A stretch of 64,000 nucleotides of DNA from Trichormus sp. M33_DOE_039 (lineage in GTDB: Bacteria; Cyanobacteriota; Cyanobacteriia; Cyanobacteriales; Nostocaceae). Position 1 is the stretch's first letter; each line of letters starts with the position of its first letter. Of this stretch, positions 44,957 through 53,847 are shown piece by piece. The stretch spans positions 62,001-126,000 of the forward strand of contig DVDT01000044.1 in NCBI GenBank assembly GCA_015296085.1, read 5' to 3'. The notes below the pieces were generated by a model, which made no database searches, was not told the DNA's origin, and saw only the letters and a program-made list of their open reading frames with translations. A program made the position numbers and the translations under genes.

Positions 44957-46768
44957 TCAACCTTGGTCTAAACGCAGCACAGCCATAAAAGCTTCCTGGG
45001 GTACATCGACTGTTCCGACGGATTTCATCCGCTTTTTACCTTTAGCTTGTTTCTGGAGGAGTTTTTTCTTGCGACTAATGTCACCGCCGTAGCATTTGGC
45101 GAGGACATCTTTTCTCAAGGCGGGAATGTGTTCACTAGCAATGACTTTACTACCAATAGACGCTTGAATCGGGACTTTGAATTGGTGACGGGGAATCAAT
45201 TCTTTGAGTTTTTCCGCCATTGACCGTCCCACGTTATAAGCTTTATCACGGTGAACAATCATGGCTAAAGAATCAACAGGATCACCATTGATCATGATGT
45301 CTAGCTTCACCAAGGGATTCTCACGGTAGCCAATCAGATGATATTCCATGCTGGCATAACCGCGCGATCGCGATTTCATTTGGTCGAAAAAGTCGGTGAC
45401 GACTTCCGCTAAAGGTAACTCATAGGTGAGGGTGGTACGTCCTTGGGTGAGATATTTCATATCTTTAAATACACCCCGACGATTTTGCGCCAATTCCATC
45501 AGCGTCCCCACAAACCCTTCCGGTGTAATCATTTCGACTTTCACATAGGGTTCTTCGATACGTTCGCGATCGTTAGGTGCAGGCAAGTGGCTAGGATTAT
45601 CAATATACAGTTCTTCCCCCTTGGTGGTGACTACCTTATAAACCACAGATGGGGCTGTAATAATTAAATCCAAGTTATATTCTCTTTCTAGGCGTTCCTG
45701 CACAATTTCCATGTGTAGCAAGCCTAAAAACCCGCACCGGAAACCAAACCCCATCGCACTAGAGGTTTCTGGTTCATAGTGCAGTGCTGCATCATTCAGC
45801 CGGAGTTTTTCTAAAGCCTCCCGCAAGTCTTCAAATTGATCTGCGTCAATGGGGAACATTCCGCAGAATACCATCGGGTTGGCTTCGGTGTATCCAGGTA
45901 GAGGTTCTGTAGATTTGGCATTAGCGAGGGTAATGGTATCACCTACCCGTGCATCCGCTACAGCTTTAATGGCAGCAGCTAAATAACCTACTTCCCCAGC
46001 ATGGAGTTCATCGACTTGCTTTTGGGTAGGAGAGAGAACACCCAACTCATCGATTTCGTATTCCTTACCAGAAGCCATTAAATAGACGCGATCGCCTTTT
46101 TTCACCTTTCCATCCATCACCCGAAAATAGACGATCACACCCCGATAAGCATCATAGTAACTATCAAAAATTAACGCCCTTAAGCGTTCATTAACTTTAT
46201 CTGGTGCAGGTGGTACGCGTTCGACAATCGCTTCGAGGATTTCATTGATCCCAATCCCTTCTTTAGCTGAGGCTAAAATTGCCCCACTGCAATCTAGACC
46301 GATAATTTCTTCAATTTCGCCGATTACTCGGTCTGGATCAGCACCAGGTAGGTCAATTTTATTGAGAACGGGGATAATTTCTAGATTATGTTCAAGGGCT
46401 AAGTAGACATTGGCTAGAGTTTGCGCTTCCACACCTTGAGAAGCATCCACCACCAACAACGCCCCTTCACAGGCCGCCAAACTGCGCGACACCTCATAGG
46501 AAAAGTCCACATGACCAGGAGTATCAATCAGGTTCAGCACATAATGCTGACCATCTTGAGCCTGATAGTCCATCCGGGCAGCTTGCAGCTTAATTGTAAT
46601 GCCGCGCTCCCGTTCCAGATCCATGTTGTCGAGAAACTGTTCCTTCATTTGCCGGTCTTCAACAGTCCCCGTGGCTTGCAGAAGGCGATCAGCAAGGGTG
46701 GATTTCCCGTGGTCAATGTGAGCAATAATACAGAAATTGCGAATGCGAACTGCGGGAACGTCAGTCAT
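44957..46768 (-). CDS. lepA: Elongation factor 4 (LepA)
   Basis: A 603-residue translational GTPase, normal length. G1 [10 protein letters not shown]2 region [10 protein letters not shown]3 DTPGHVDFS and G4 NKIDLPGAD are all present, then domains II and III, and the LepA-specific C-terminal domain ending near GKKRMKSVG and FMAVLRLDQ. It back-translocates ribosomes and helps translation under stress or high ionic strength. It is transcribed alone, with a hairpin downstream. Confidence 0.97.
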   Translation of the reverse strand: MTDVPAVRIRNFCIIAHIDHGKSTLADRLLQATGTVEDRQMKEQFLDNMDLERERGITIKLQAARMDYQAQDGQHYVLNLIDTPGHVDFSYEVSRSLAACEGALLVVDASQGVEAQTLANVYLALEHNLEIIPVLNKIDLPGADPDRVIGEIEEIIGLDCSGAILASAKEGIGINEILEAIVERVPPAPDKVNERLRALIFDSYYDAYRGVIVYFRVMDGKVKKGDRVYLMASGKEYEIDELGVLSPTQKQVDELHAGEVGYLAAAIKAVADARVGDTITLANAKSTEPLPGYTEANPMVFCGMFPIDADQFEDLREALEKLRLNDAALHYEPETSSAMGFGFRCGFLGLLHMEIVQERLEREYNLDLIITAPSVVYKVVTTKGEELYIDNPSHLPAPNDRERIEEPYVKVEMITPEGFVGTLMELAQNRRGVFKDMKYLTQGRTTLTYELPLAEVVTDFFDQMKSRSRGYASMEYHLIGYRENPLVKLDIMINGDPVDSLAMIVHRDKAYNVGRSMAEKLKELIPRHQFKVPIQASIGSKVIASEHIPALRKDVLAKCYGGDISRKKKLLQKQAKGKKRMKSVGTVDVPQEAFMAVLRLDQG

Positions 46769-47136
46769 ATACTAATCTTTGCTGAAGCAGCAACCAAGGT
46801 TAAAAAGCTATTTACTTCATGTATTTTAATGCTTTCTTTGCCAAGACGCTGCTATACAATTCAAAATTCACTCATAGCTTACGGCTAGGCTTACGCCTAC
46901 AAAATTCAAAATGAAAATGCAATTATAATCAGCGTTCTGGCTTATTTTCGATTTGTACTCCCCAATCCCCATTGCCCCTTATCCCCAGAGGAGGCCCCAA
47001 GTTCCCCAATCTCCTACTTAAAGATTTCCGACAGACTTTTTAAGAATCTCTATAAAGTCCATTTTTCATTGCTAGTATTCATCAACCTGAAGCGTACAAT
47101 AAATATATATAAGTACATAGTGTAGAGATGATGGTC

Positions 47137-47299
47137 AATTACCACCTGTAATTGCCCTGATATTCTAATTTACTGACAAAACTTCCAGCCCATAGTCTGG
47201 AAGCAGCCAAGAAAATGGTCACTTGCTACCTGATGCTGTTAGTTTGATGAAATTTCGGGGAACTATGTAACTATAAACTTTTAACAATTTGTCAGTAAA
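47137..47299 (+). ncRNA. Possible structured RNA or leader between lepA and the 47368 gene
   Basis: Within a 599 bp gene-free gap (46769-47367), three inverted repeats are nested or adjacent. CAATTAC with GTAATTG lies near 47137-47155. A perfect 12-bp pair TTTACTGACAAA (47169-47180) and TTTGTCAGTAAA (47288-47299) encloses about 107 bases, inside which CTTCCAG pairs with CTGGAAG near 47183-47204. The layout suggests a folded RNA or leader of the 47368 gene, strand assumed. No known RNA family was recognised. A typical ATTCAAA repeat block lies near 46860-46915. Confidence 0.35.
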
Positions 47300-47367
47300 C
47301 AACCCGAACAGTCAATACAACTGCTTTATAAAGCTGGTGAAAAGACCGTAACTGAGTATATAAACCT

Positions 47368-47604
47368 ATGAATATGAAAGAAAGATCTACCGATGCGGAG
47401 TCCATCCCAGCCGATAAGGTAGAAATCTCTGTCCACCTAGACTCGGACTTACTAGAACAAATCCAGCATCTGACTGATGATCCCAGTAAGGTCATCGAAG
47501 TAGCGATTCGTCAATGGTTGCGTGGTGAGATCCTCAGAGATGATGAACTGACACGCAGTCCTCATCGCATCCCTGTTCCACCGAGGGGCGAATGGAATGA
47601 TTGA
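47368..47604 (+). CDS. Small ribbon-helix-helix-like protein
   Basis: A 78-residue protein. KVEISVHLDSDLLEQIQHLT then DPSKVIEVAIRQWLR looks like a beta-strand followed by two helices, as in MetJ/Arc (RHH) DNA-binding folds. The tail SPHRIPVPPRGEWND is Pro-rich. No toxin gene follows, so a conserved small regulator is more likely than a toxin-antitoxin part. Start is ATG 47368, or ATG 47374 with the same fold. Confidence 0.65.
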   Translation: MNMKERSTDAESIPADKVEISVHLDSDLLEQIQHLTDDPSKVIEVAIRQWLRGEILRDDELTRSPHRIPVPPRGEWND

Positions 47605-47785
47605 CGTAGATTTGATAAATAGGCTGTAAAGAATAAAGCCAAAAATTGTAAAGTTGGTCAATCTAGATTCCAGAACAGCTAAAATACGCAATACTCAGTG
47701 TGTAAAGCTGTAACCTTTTATGCCAAGCTTTGGCAAGCTTTAGTAAAACTGTTTTGAGTTGCCATCTGTCTATCCAACTCGATTA

Positions 47786-49534
47786 ATGACTATTACTGCC
47801 AGTTCCCAATTGCCACACATATTTTCCCAAAATCTGGAATCAATCAACCCCAAGGCTGATGGACTCTTACCAACACTCGGCGCGGAGTTGGTATATATGC
47901 AGGATGGGACAGGGCGTTACCTGTCTTTTTATTGGCAGAAGACTGACCTTTTGGGTTTTAACCCCGAACGCATAGTCACTGAAAGTAATGGAGAGAAAAT
48001 CTTCATACCAGTAGATCAGGCTGCCTATTTGGAAAGATTGCATCGGATTTTAGCCACTTTAGTTCCTGAAAGGTGTCAATGCTGGTTTAGTTGCGATCGC
48101 AATTTATTCGAGTTGGAGTTGGCAATTTGTCCAATTATTCCCCCAATGGGAACTACCGCAACCACAGTTTTGGTCACGGGGAGGCTATTACAAGTCAAAG
48201 CCAATAATCAAGAAGTCAACGTTGCCATTAATCCACCGCATCAAGTAGATTTAGCACAGCGATCGCAACAGCATCAAACATTAGTCAATAAAATTACCCG
48301 CAATATCCGCCGGACTTTAGATTTAGATGTCATCTGGCAACAAACGGTTGATAGTTTAGGTAGAGCTTTACGCTTAGAACGATGTGTGATTTGCCCCTAT
48401 CAGCCGTCCAGCTCCAAAGTGCGTGTCATTGCTGAGTATCACCAGCCAGAACGACCCTCAATGCTGGGACTAGAAATCAACGTTAACACAGAACCCGCCT
48501 TTGCTCAAGCCTTAGCAACCCTAGAACCCATTGTGATGGAAGTACCAGGGTATAATCTCTGTCCCCAACACAAAATTTTAGTAGTCGCTACCTGCTATCA
48601 AGACCAAGCCAACGGCTTAATTGCCATTAATCTCCGCGATGAATGCTATCCGCTTACCAATGCCGAACTCGAATTAGCCAAAGAAGTTGCAGATCAATTA
48701 GGGACAGCGATCGCTCATGCTACCCTCTATAAAGAACTAGAAGCCGCCAGACAAAAAGCCGAAGAAGCATCCCGCCTCAAGAGTGAATTTTTGGCTAACG
48801 TCTCCCATGAAATCCGTACTCCCCTCAACGGTATGATTGGCTTCTTAAAGCTGATTTTAGACGGCATGGTAGATGATGTAGACGAAAGCAATCAGTTCTT
48901 AGCCGAAGCCCACGAACTATCTTTACATCTGCTGACCGTTATTAACGATATTTTAGACATCGCCAAGATTGAAGCCGGTAAAATGGAACTGGTTTGCGCT
49001 CCAGTCAAGCTAGATGAATTATTTGCCGATGTCGAAAACTTCATGTGTCCCCAAGCAGAAGGGAAAAACCTCAGTTTTCGGATGCAATTACCACCCACCT
49101 CAGATGATATTATTGTTCACGGTAATTACCAAAGACTCTTGCAAGTCATGCTGAATTTAGTAGGTAATGCCATTAAATTCACCCACGAAGGCGGAATAAC
49201 CGTCAGTGCGGATATTGTCGTCAAGAAAAACAAATGCCCAGAGCAACAATTTCCTGGGCTGGTGAGAGTTAGGGTAGCAGACACAGGTATTGGTGTTTCT
49301 CTCGATAAACAAGACAAACTCTTTCAACTCTTCTCTCAAGTAGATGGTTCTCGTACCCGTCAGTACGGAGGTACAGGCTTGGGGTTAGCAATATCGCAGA
49401 AACTAGTAGAGGCGATGGGTGGAGAAGTGAATTTTTATAGTCTGGGTGAAGGGCTAGGTTCTACAGTCACCTTCACAGTCCCTCTGTATCAACAACCAGT
49501 TATGCTTTCTTCTAGCGAAAGTGAGCCAGATTAA
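47786..49534 (+). CDS. Sensor histidine kinase with PAS-like and GAF domains
   Basis: ATG 47786 is preferred over TTG 47759, giving 582 residues. The N-terminal part (ELVYMQDGTGRYLSFYWQKT, LLGFNPERI) looks PAS-like. A GAF domain follows (near 155-300, QQTVDSLGRALRLERCVI), then a coiled coil, the H-box FLANVSHEIRTPLNGMIGF (His341), and the ATPase with NLVGNAIKFT, VADTGIGVS and GTGLGLAIS. No membrane segment or receiver. Signal unknown. Its last codons overlap an out-of-frame ankyrin-like segment. Confidence 0.88.
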   Translation: MTITASSQLPHIFSQNLESINPKADGLLPTLGAELVYMQDGTGRYLSFYWQKTDLLGFNPERIVTESNGEKIFIPVDQAAYLERLHRILATLVPERCQCWFSCDRNLFELELAICPIIPPMGTTATTVLVTGRLLQVKANNQEVNVAINPPHQVDLAQRSQQHQTLVNKITRNIRRTLDLDVIWQQTVDSLGRALRLERCVICPYQPSSSKVRVIAEYHQPERPSMLGLEINVNTEPAFAQALATLEPIVMEVPGYNLCPQHKILVVATCYQDQANGLIAINLRDECYPLTNAELELAKEVADQLGTAIAHATLYKELEAARQKAEEASRLKSEFLANVSHEIRTPLNGMIGFLKLILDGMVDDVDESNQFLAEAHELSLHLLTVINDILDIAKIEAGKMELVCAPVKLDELFADVENFMCPQAEGKNLSFRMQLPPTSDDIIVHGNYQRLLQVMLNLVGNAIKFTHEGGITVSADIVVKKNKCPEQQFPGLVRVRVADTGIGVSLDKQDKLFQLFSQVDGSRTRQYGGTGLGLAISQKLVEAMGGEVNFYSLGEGLGSTVTFTVPLYQQPVMLSSSESEPD

Positions 49535-49860
49535 CGTTAATTCGTGCTGGTGGTGAATATGGTTCTTGGAAAGGAACAGAAATTTCTTCGGCTGCCGAGA
49601 GTGGTAATGTCAGGTTAATCAATATTTTGGTAGCCTCTGAGATAGATGTTAATCAGTTTTCTGAAGCCGGTGGTTTAACTCCACTCATGAAAGCCGTAAT
49701 CAAATCCAAAGCTTGGGCAATGCGCGCCTTAATCCGTGCTGGGGCAAATGTTAACAGTAGAACTGAAAATGGTGAAACAGCCTTATTTTTTGCAGAAAAT
49801 ACAGGCAAAAAACATCCGGTAATTAAAAAGATTTTGCTAAAAGCTGGCGCGACTTACTAA
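49525..49860 (+). pseudogene. Ankyrin-repeat remnant
   Basis: A frame open from 49525 (no ATG before 49627) reads LIRAGGEYGSW, ISSAAESGNVRLINILVAS, then GGLTPLMKAVIKSKAWAMRA, LIRAGANVNSRTENGETALF and KILLKAGATY, matching ankyrin repeats. Homology extends upstream of the only possible start, TTG 49627, so the 5' part is probably lost. It follows the kinase in a -1 frame relative to its end. It could instead be a short expressed protein from TTG 49627 (77 residues). Confidence 0.5.
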
Positions 49861-49986
49861 AAGACCAAATTTCTAACCTTCCCAGGTGACTAAGTGTGAG
49901 GTGAAGGTGGTAGATTTTTAAAGTAACCCTAAACTTATCTAACGCTCGTGTTCTTCTGTTGAACTTGGAATTCGGAGCAAAGTAGC

Positions 49987-50568
49987 GTGACACCTGAAGA
50001 AATAGCGGGAACTCTGACTGAGATATTCGGTACAGCCGACGTACAAGCACTTGCATCTGGCTCATGGCAAATAGATACGCCTAGATTTAGACTGTTGGTA
50101 TTGCTATCAGAAGATGAAACTTGGTTGCGGGTGTTATTACCCATTGTGCCATTGCAAGCCGCACAACCATTTCTGGAACAGTTTTTAGGAGCCAACTTTG
50201 ATACGACTCAAGAAGTTCGCTATGCCTTGCATGAAGGTGTAATTTGGGGAGTGTATCACCATCATAGCCATACTTTAGTCAGTGCTGATTTACAAAGTGC
50301 GATCGCTAAACTCATCTCATTACATAGTGCAGGTTTAAACGAAGTCTTCAATAGCTTGATTGAAATCCGCATCCGGCAAATTGTGCAAGCAGCTAAACAA
50401 CAAGGACAATCTCTGCAAGCCACAATGCAAAACCTAGAAAGATTTTATGCAGAAGGATTATTAGGAGAAATCGACCAAACTCCAGCAGCTAGAGAAGAAG
50501 TTATCGCCGCTTGGCGAAGACAACTAGAAAGACTTTGGCAAGAAGTAGAATCTAACCCAAATGAATAA
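49987..50568 (+). CDS. Conserved cyanobacterial protein of unknown function, 193 residues
   Basis: GTG 49987 is preceded by CGGAG within the module CGGAGCAAAGTAGCGTG, which nearly repeats the one before ssuC. The N-terminal part (TPEEIAGTLTEIFGTADVQA, WQIDTPRFRLLVLLSEDETW) is alpha/beta, like a chaperone or YbjN-type fold. The C-terminal third is helical and acidic. I do not recognise a named family with confidence. Its stop is followed directly by the ATG of the DUF2358 gene, so the two are translationally linked. Confidence 0.7.
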   Translation: MTPEEIAGTLTEIFGTADVQALASGSWQIDTPRFRLLVLLSEDETWLRVLLPIVPLQAAQPFLEQFLGANFDTTQEVRYALHEGVIWGVYHHHSHTLVSADLQSAIAKLISLHSAGLNEVFNSLIEIRIRQIVQAAKQQGQSLQATMQNLERFYAEGLLGEIDQTPAAREEVIAAWRRQLERLWQEVESNPNE

Positions 50569-50961
50569 ATGGATATTATCGAAATTCTCAAACAAGACTA
50601 TCAAAGATTCCCAGTTAATCAAACCTACAGCATCTATGCTGATGACGTTTATTTTCAAGATCCATTAAATAGTTTTCGTGGTGTTGAACGTTATCAAAAA
50701 ATGATTAAATTCATCCAAACTTGGTTTTTAAATTGCCGGATGGATTTGCATAATATTCAACAATTAGGAGACACAATCAAAACTGAATGGACACTGAGTT
50801 GGAATACTCCCCTACCTTGGAAACCCCCCATCTCCATCTCCGGCTGGAGTGAACTAGGACTAAACTCAGATGGCTTAATTAATTCTCATATTGATTATTG
50901 GCACTGTTCACGGTTAGATGTACTAAAACAGCATTTCTCCCAACCAACAAATAATAAATGA
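50569..50961 (+). CDS. DUF2358 domain protein
   Basis: A 130-residue protein. EILKQDYQRFPVNQTYSIYA, DDVYFQDPLNSFRGVERYQK and the C-terminal GLINSHIDYWHCSRLDVLKQ match the DUF2358 (SnoaL-like/NTF2-fold) family of cyanobacteria and plants. Function unknown. It starts immediately after the TAA of the preceding gene (zero gap), so translation is probably coupled. Confidence 0.85.
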   Translation: MDIIEILKQDYQRFPVNQTYSIYADDVYFQDPLNSFRGVERYQKMIKFIQTWFLNCRMDLHNIQQLGDTIKTEWTLSWNTPLPWKPPISISGWSELGLNSDGLINSHIDYWHCSRLDVLKQHFSQPTNNK

Positions 50962-51005
50962 AATTAGCACTAAACTAAAATTAATCAATATCGTCACTCA
51001 GTGTT

Positions 51006-51746
51006 ATGACGGCTGCTAAAGATTCGGAAATAACTGCGGACACTATACATACAGAGGTAGAAGATATTATCATTCCACCTAGTGATTTGTGGAGTGATGA
51101 GCCACCTGTGGAAAGTGATCTGCACCGAGAACAAATAGAATTGTTATTGGCTTGTCTCAAATGGTGGTGGCGTAACCGTAATGATTTCTACGCCAGTGGC
51201 AATTTAACAATATATTTTAGTCCAGAGCAAATTACCACTAGAGATTTTCGCGGCCCTGATTTCTTCGTAGTTTTAGGTTGTGAAAACCGTCCCCGCAAAA
51301 GTTGGGTATTGTGGGCAGAACAGGGTAAATATCCTAACGTGATTGTGGAATTACTCTCAGATAGCACTGCCAAAGTGGATAAAGGAACTAAATTTGAGCT
51401 ATACCAAGAGACTTTTCGCACACCGGAATATTTTTGGTTTCATCCTGTGACTTTGGAATTTCAAGGGTTTTGCTTAGTTAATGGCAAATATCAGCCTATA
51501 AAATCAAATTCGCAAGGATGGTTATGGAGTCAACAGCTAGAGTTGTTCTTGGGCATATATGAGTCAAAATTGCGTTTTTTTAGCCCAGACAAGCAATTAT
51601 TACCCACAGCAGAAGAAAGAGCCGCTTTAGCAGAAAGAAACGCTGAGGACGAAAGACAACAAAAAGAACTAGCACAACAGCAAATAGAAGAACTCAAGGC
51701 GAGGTTAAAAGCTTTGGGGGTAAACCTGGAAAATACAGACAAATAA
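51006..51746 (+). CDS. Uma2 family (DUF820) endonuclease-like protein
   Basis: A 246-residue protein. LTIYFSPEQITTRDFRGPDF, VVLGCENRPRKSWVLWAEQG and PNVIVELLSDSTAKVDKGTK are the Uma2 hallmark, a PD-(D/E)XK-type nuclease fold with catalytic Asp, Glu and Lys in PDFF and VIVELLS. The C-terminal 50 residues form a Glu/Gln-rich coiled coil (RQQKELAQQQIEELKARLK). Uma2 families are greatly expanded in filamentous cyanobacteria. Activity is not proven. Confidence 0.88.
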   Translation: MTAAKDSEITADTIHTEVEDIIIPPSDLWSDEPPVESDLHREQIELLLACLKWWWRNRNDFYASGNLTIYFSPEQITTRDFRGPDFFVVLGCENRPRKSWVLWAEQGKYPNVIVELLSDSTAKVDKGTKFELYQETFRTPEYFWFHPVTLEFQGFCLVNGKYQPIKSNSQGWLWSQQLELFLGIYESKLRFFSPDKQLLPTAEERAALAERNAEDERQQKELAQQQIEELKARLKALGVNLENTDK

Positions 51747-51829
51747 GCAAATTTTCCGTAAACTGACTGCACAATCACTGAAGCATTTAACAAAAGAAAT
51801 AATATACTGAACCCAAAAGAGCGATCGCT

Positions 51830-52099
51830 ATGGCTGATAAAGAACTCAAACAACTCATAGAAGCTAACGCTAAAACCGTCCAAGCCATGTTAGATGACAT
51901 GGCAGATACCAGAGAAGAACGCCAAGAACTGCGCGAAGGGATGATTCAACTGCAAAAAGCAGTAGAAAGATTGACTCAAGTACAAGAAGGCATTTTTAAC
52001 TTACTACTTTCCGTAGATGGCGATCGCCCTACAATCCTCAAAAAACTCTCAGACATCGAAAATAAGCTAGATCAGCTATTACAAGGAAACAAGGAATAG
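51830..52099 (+). CDS. Small coiled-coil protein
   Basis: An 89-residue Glu/Gln/Leu-rich protein that is almost entirely helical (KQLIEANAKTVQAMLDDMAD, QLQKAVERLTQVQEGIFNLL). Heptad patterning suggests a coiled-coil dimer. No catalytic motif or membrane segment. It follows the Uma2 gene by 83 bp on the same strand, so it may be its partner. Function unknown. Confidence 0.7.
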   Translation: MADKELKQLIEANAKTVQAMLDDMADTREERQELREGMIQLQKAVERLTQVQEGIFNLLLSVDGDRPTILKKLSDIENKLDQLLQGNKE

Positions 52100-52181
52100 G
52101 GAAAAAATACTTTCATCCTCCCAGTCATTTTTAGCAAGTAGTGAGTAATGACTCTCAGACTAACGAGAGATCATCGGTTCA

Positions 52182-52216
52182 TTAACCCCTACACTCTTAC
52201 ACCTCTACATCCCTAA
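52182..52216 (+). repeat. Degenerate C-rich heptamer repeat
   Basis: ACCCCTACACTCTTACACCT and CTACATCCCTAAACCC units, related to the tandem repeat at 5409-5469. It lies in a 214 bp gap before the ArsA-like gene. Confidence 0.55.
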
Positions 52217-52313
52217 ACCCGTCAGAATACCTCATGCCCCATATCCCAAAACCGTTGATAATAGAAATAAGGTAAATAAATGTAAACAATTCTCAGGCAG
52301 GGCAGAATCATCC

Positions 52314-53501
52314 ATGCGAGTAATTTTAATGACAGGTAAAGGCGGCGTGGGTAAAACCTCGGTTGCAGCCGCAACTGGACTCCGTTGTGCAGAATTAGGA
52401 TATCGTACACTGGTTTTGAGTACCGACCCTGCCCACTCATTAGCAGACAGTTTTGATCTAGAACTAGCACACGCACCCCGGCAAATTCGCCCCAACTTAT
52501 GGGGTGCAGAACTAGATGCACTACAAGAATTAGAAGGTAACTGGGGTGCAGTCAAGCGATATATTACCCAGGTTTTACAGGCTAGAGGTTTAGAAGGGGT
52601 ACAAGCCGAAGAATTAGCCATCTTACCCGGTATGGACGAAATTTTTGGATTGGTAAGAATGAAACGCCACTACGATGAAGGCGAGTATGATGTCTTAATT
52701 ATCGACTCTGCACCCACTGGCACAGCATTGCGACTGTTGAGTTTACCAGAGGTTGGTGGCTGGTATATGCGACGTTTTTACAAACCATTTCAAAACATCT
52801 CAGTCGCATTACGTCCCTTAGTTGAACCAATTTTTAAACCAATAGCGGGCTTTTCCTTACCAGACAAAGAGGTAATGGATGCACCTTATGAGTTTTATGA
52901 GCAAATAGAAGCTTTGGAAAAAGTATTAACAGATAACACTCAAACTTCAGTCCGCTTAATTACTAATCCCGAAAAGATGGTAATTAAAGAATCTCTACGC
53001 GCTCATGCCTATTTAAGTTTATACAATGTAGCCACTGATTTAGTCGTAGCTAATCGCATTATCCCGGCTGAAGTGCAAGATCCATTCTTCCAACGTTGGA
53101 AACAAAATCAAGAAGAATATCGTCAAGAAATTCACGAGAATTTTCTGCCTCTACCTGTAAAGGAAGTACCACTCTTTTCTGAAGAAATGTGTGGTTTAGC
53201 TGCCTTAGAACGGTTAAAAGAAACACTCTACAAAGACGAAGACCCTACCCAGGTATATTACAAAGAAACCACAGTTAGAGTAGTGCAGGAACAAAACCAA
53301 TACAGCTTAGAATTGTACTTGCCGGGAATTCCTAAAGATCAAATTCAACTCAGTAAAACAGGTGATGAATTAAACATTACTATTGGTAATCACCGCCGTA
53401 ATTTAGTGTTACCTCAGGCTCTAGCCGCACTCCAACCAGCAGGGGCAAAAATGGAAGAAGATTACCTGAAAATTCGCTTTGCTGATAGTGTAAGAACTTA
53501 A
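52314..53501 (+). CDS. ArsA/Get3-type ATPase with C-terminal HSP20-like domain
   Basis: A 395-residue protein. The deviant P-loop GKGGVGKTS (residues 8-16), the switch [14 protein letters not shown] and switch [16 protein letters not shown] define the ArsA/TRC40 family. Residues about 315-395 ([35 protein letters not shown]) form an HSP20-like domain known from cyanobacterial and plastid members. No arsB or arsR is near, so tail-anchored protein targeting or redox chaperoning is more likely than arsenite export. A strong terminator follows. Confidence 0.92.
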   Translation: MRVILMTGKGGVGKTSVAAATGLRCAELGYRTLVLSTDPAHSLADSFDLELAHAPRQIRPNLWGAELDALQELEGNWGAVKRYITQVLQARGLEGVQAEELAILPGMDEIFGLVRMKRHYDEGEYDVLIIDSAPTGTALRLLSLPEVGGWYMRRFYKPFQNISVALRPLVEPIFKPIAGFSLPDKEVMDAPYEFYEQIEALEKVLTDNTQTSVRLITNPEKMVIKESLRAHAYLSLYNVATDLVVANRIIPAEVQDPFFQRWKQNQEEYRQEIHENFLPLPVKEVPLFSEEMCGLAALERLKETLYKDEDPTQVYYKETTVRVVQEQNQYSLELYLPGIPKDQIQLSKTGDELNITIGNHRRNLVLPQALAALQPAGAKMEEDYLKIRFADSVRT

Positions 53502-53580
53502 TTATGGGGATGATTGGGTATTCAGACAATTAACTGAAACTCAAAGTCATACTTAAGACTTTCACTCATAATTGATACTA

Positions 53581-53606
53581 GGCGCAATATAAATTGCGTC
53601 TTTTTT
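53581..53606 (+). terminator. Rho-independent terminator after the ArsA-like gene
   Basis: An 8-bp stem (GGCGCAAT with ATTGCGTC, one G-T) with loop ATAA is followed by six T residues. It lies 80 bases after the stop codon. The rest of 53607-53847 is AT-rich leader for the next gene. Confidence 0.85.
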
Positions 53607-53847
53607 AAATGAAATTTTTAAATATTTAATTTATGTGATTTTGATAAAATCATTTTTCTAAATCTGTTAATGTATTGACCAAAAATTATTCGTTTTTTTA
53701 AAAAATAAACTAATGTAACGACATATCAATAAATCAACAAAATTTTGACCGTAGTTTTACTGTGGACAAGGTTAATAATTAAACTTCACAATGTTTTTAG
53801 ATTTATAAAAATCGACAAATATTCTGACATTAATTTAAATAAAAGCA

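Noticed and set aside
49522-49540. Programmed frameshift fusing the histidine kinase to the ankyrin segment
   Set aside because: No slippery heptamer, and the -1 frame has a TGA at 49522, leaving too short an overlap; a decayed neighbour is simpler.
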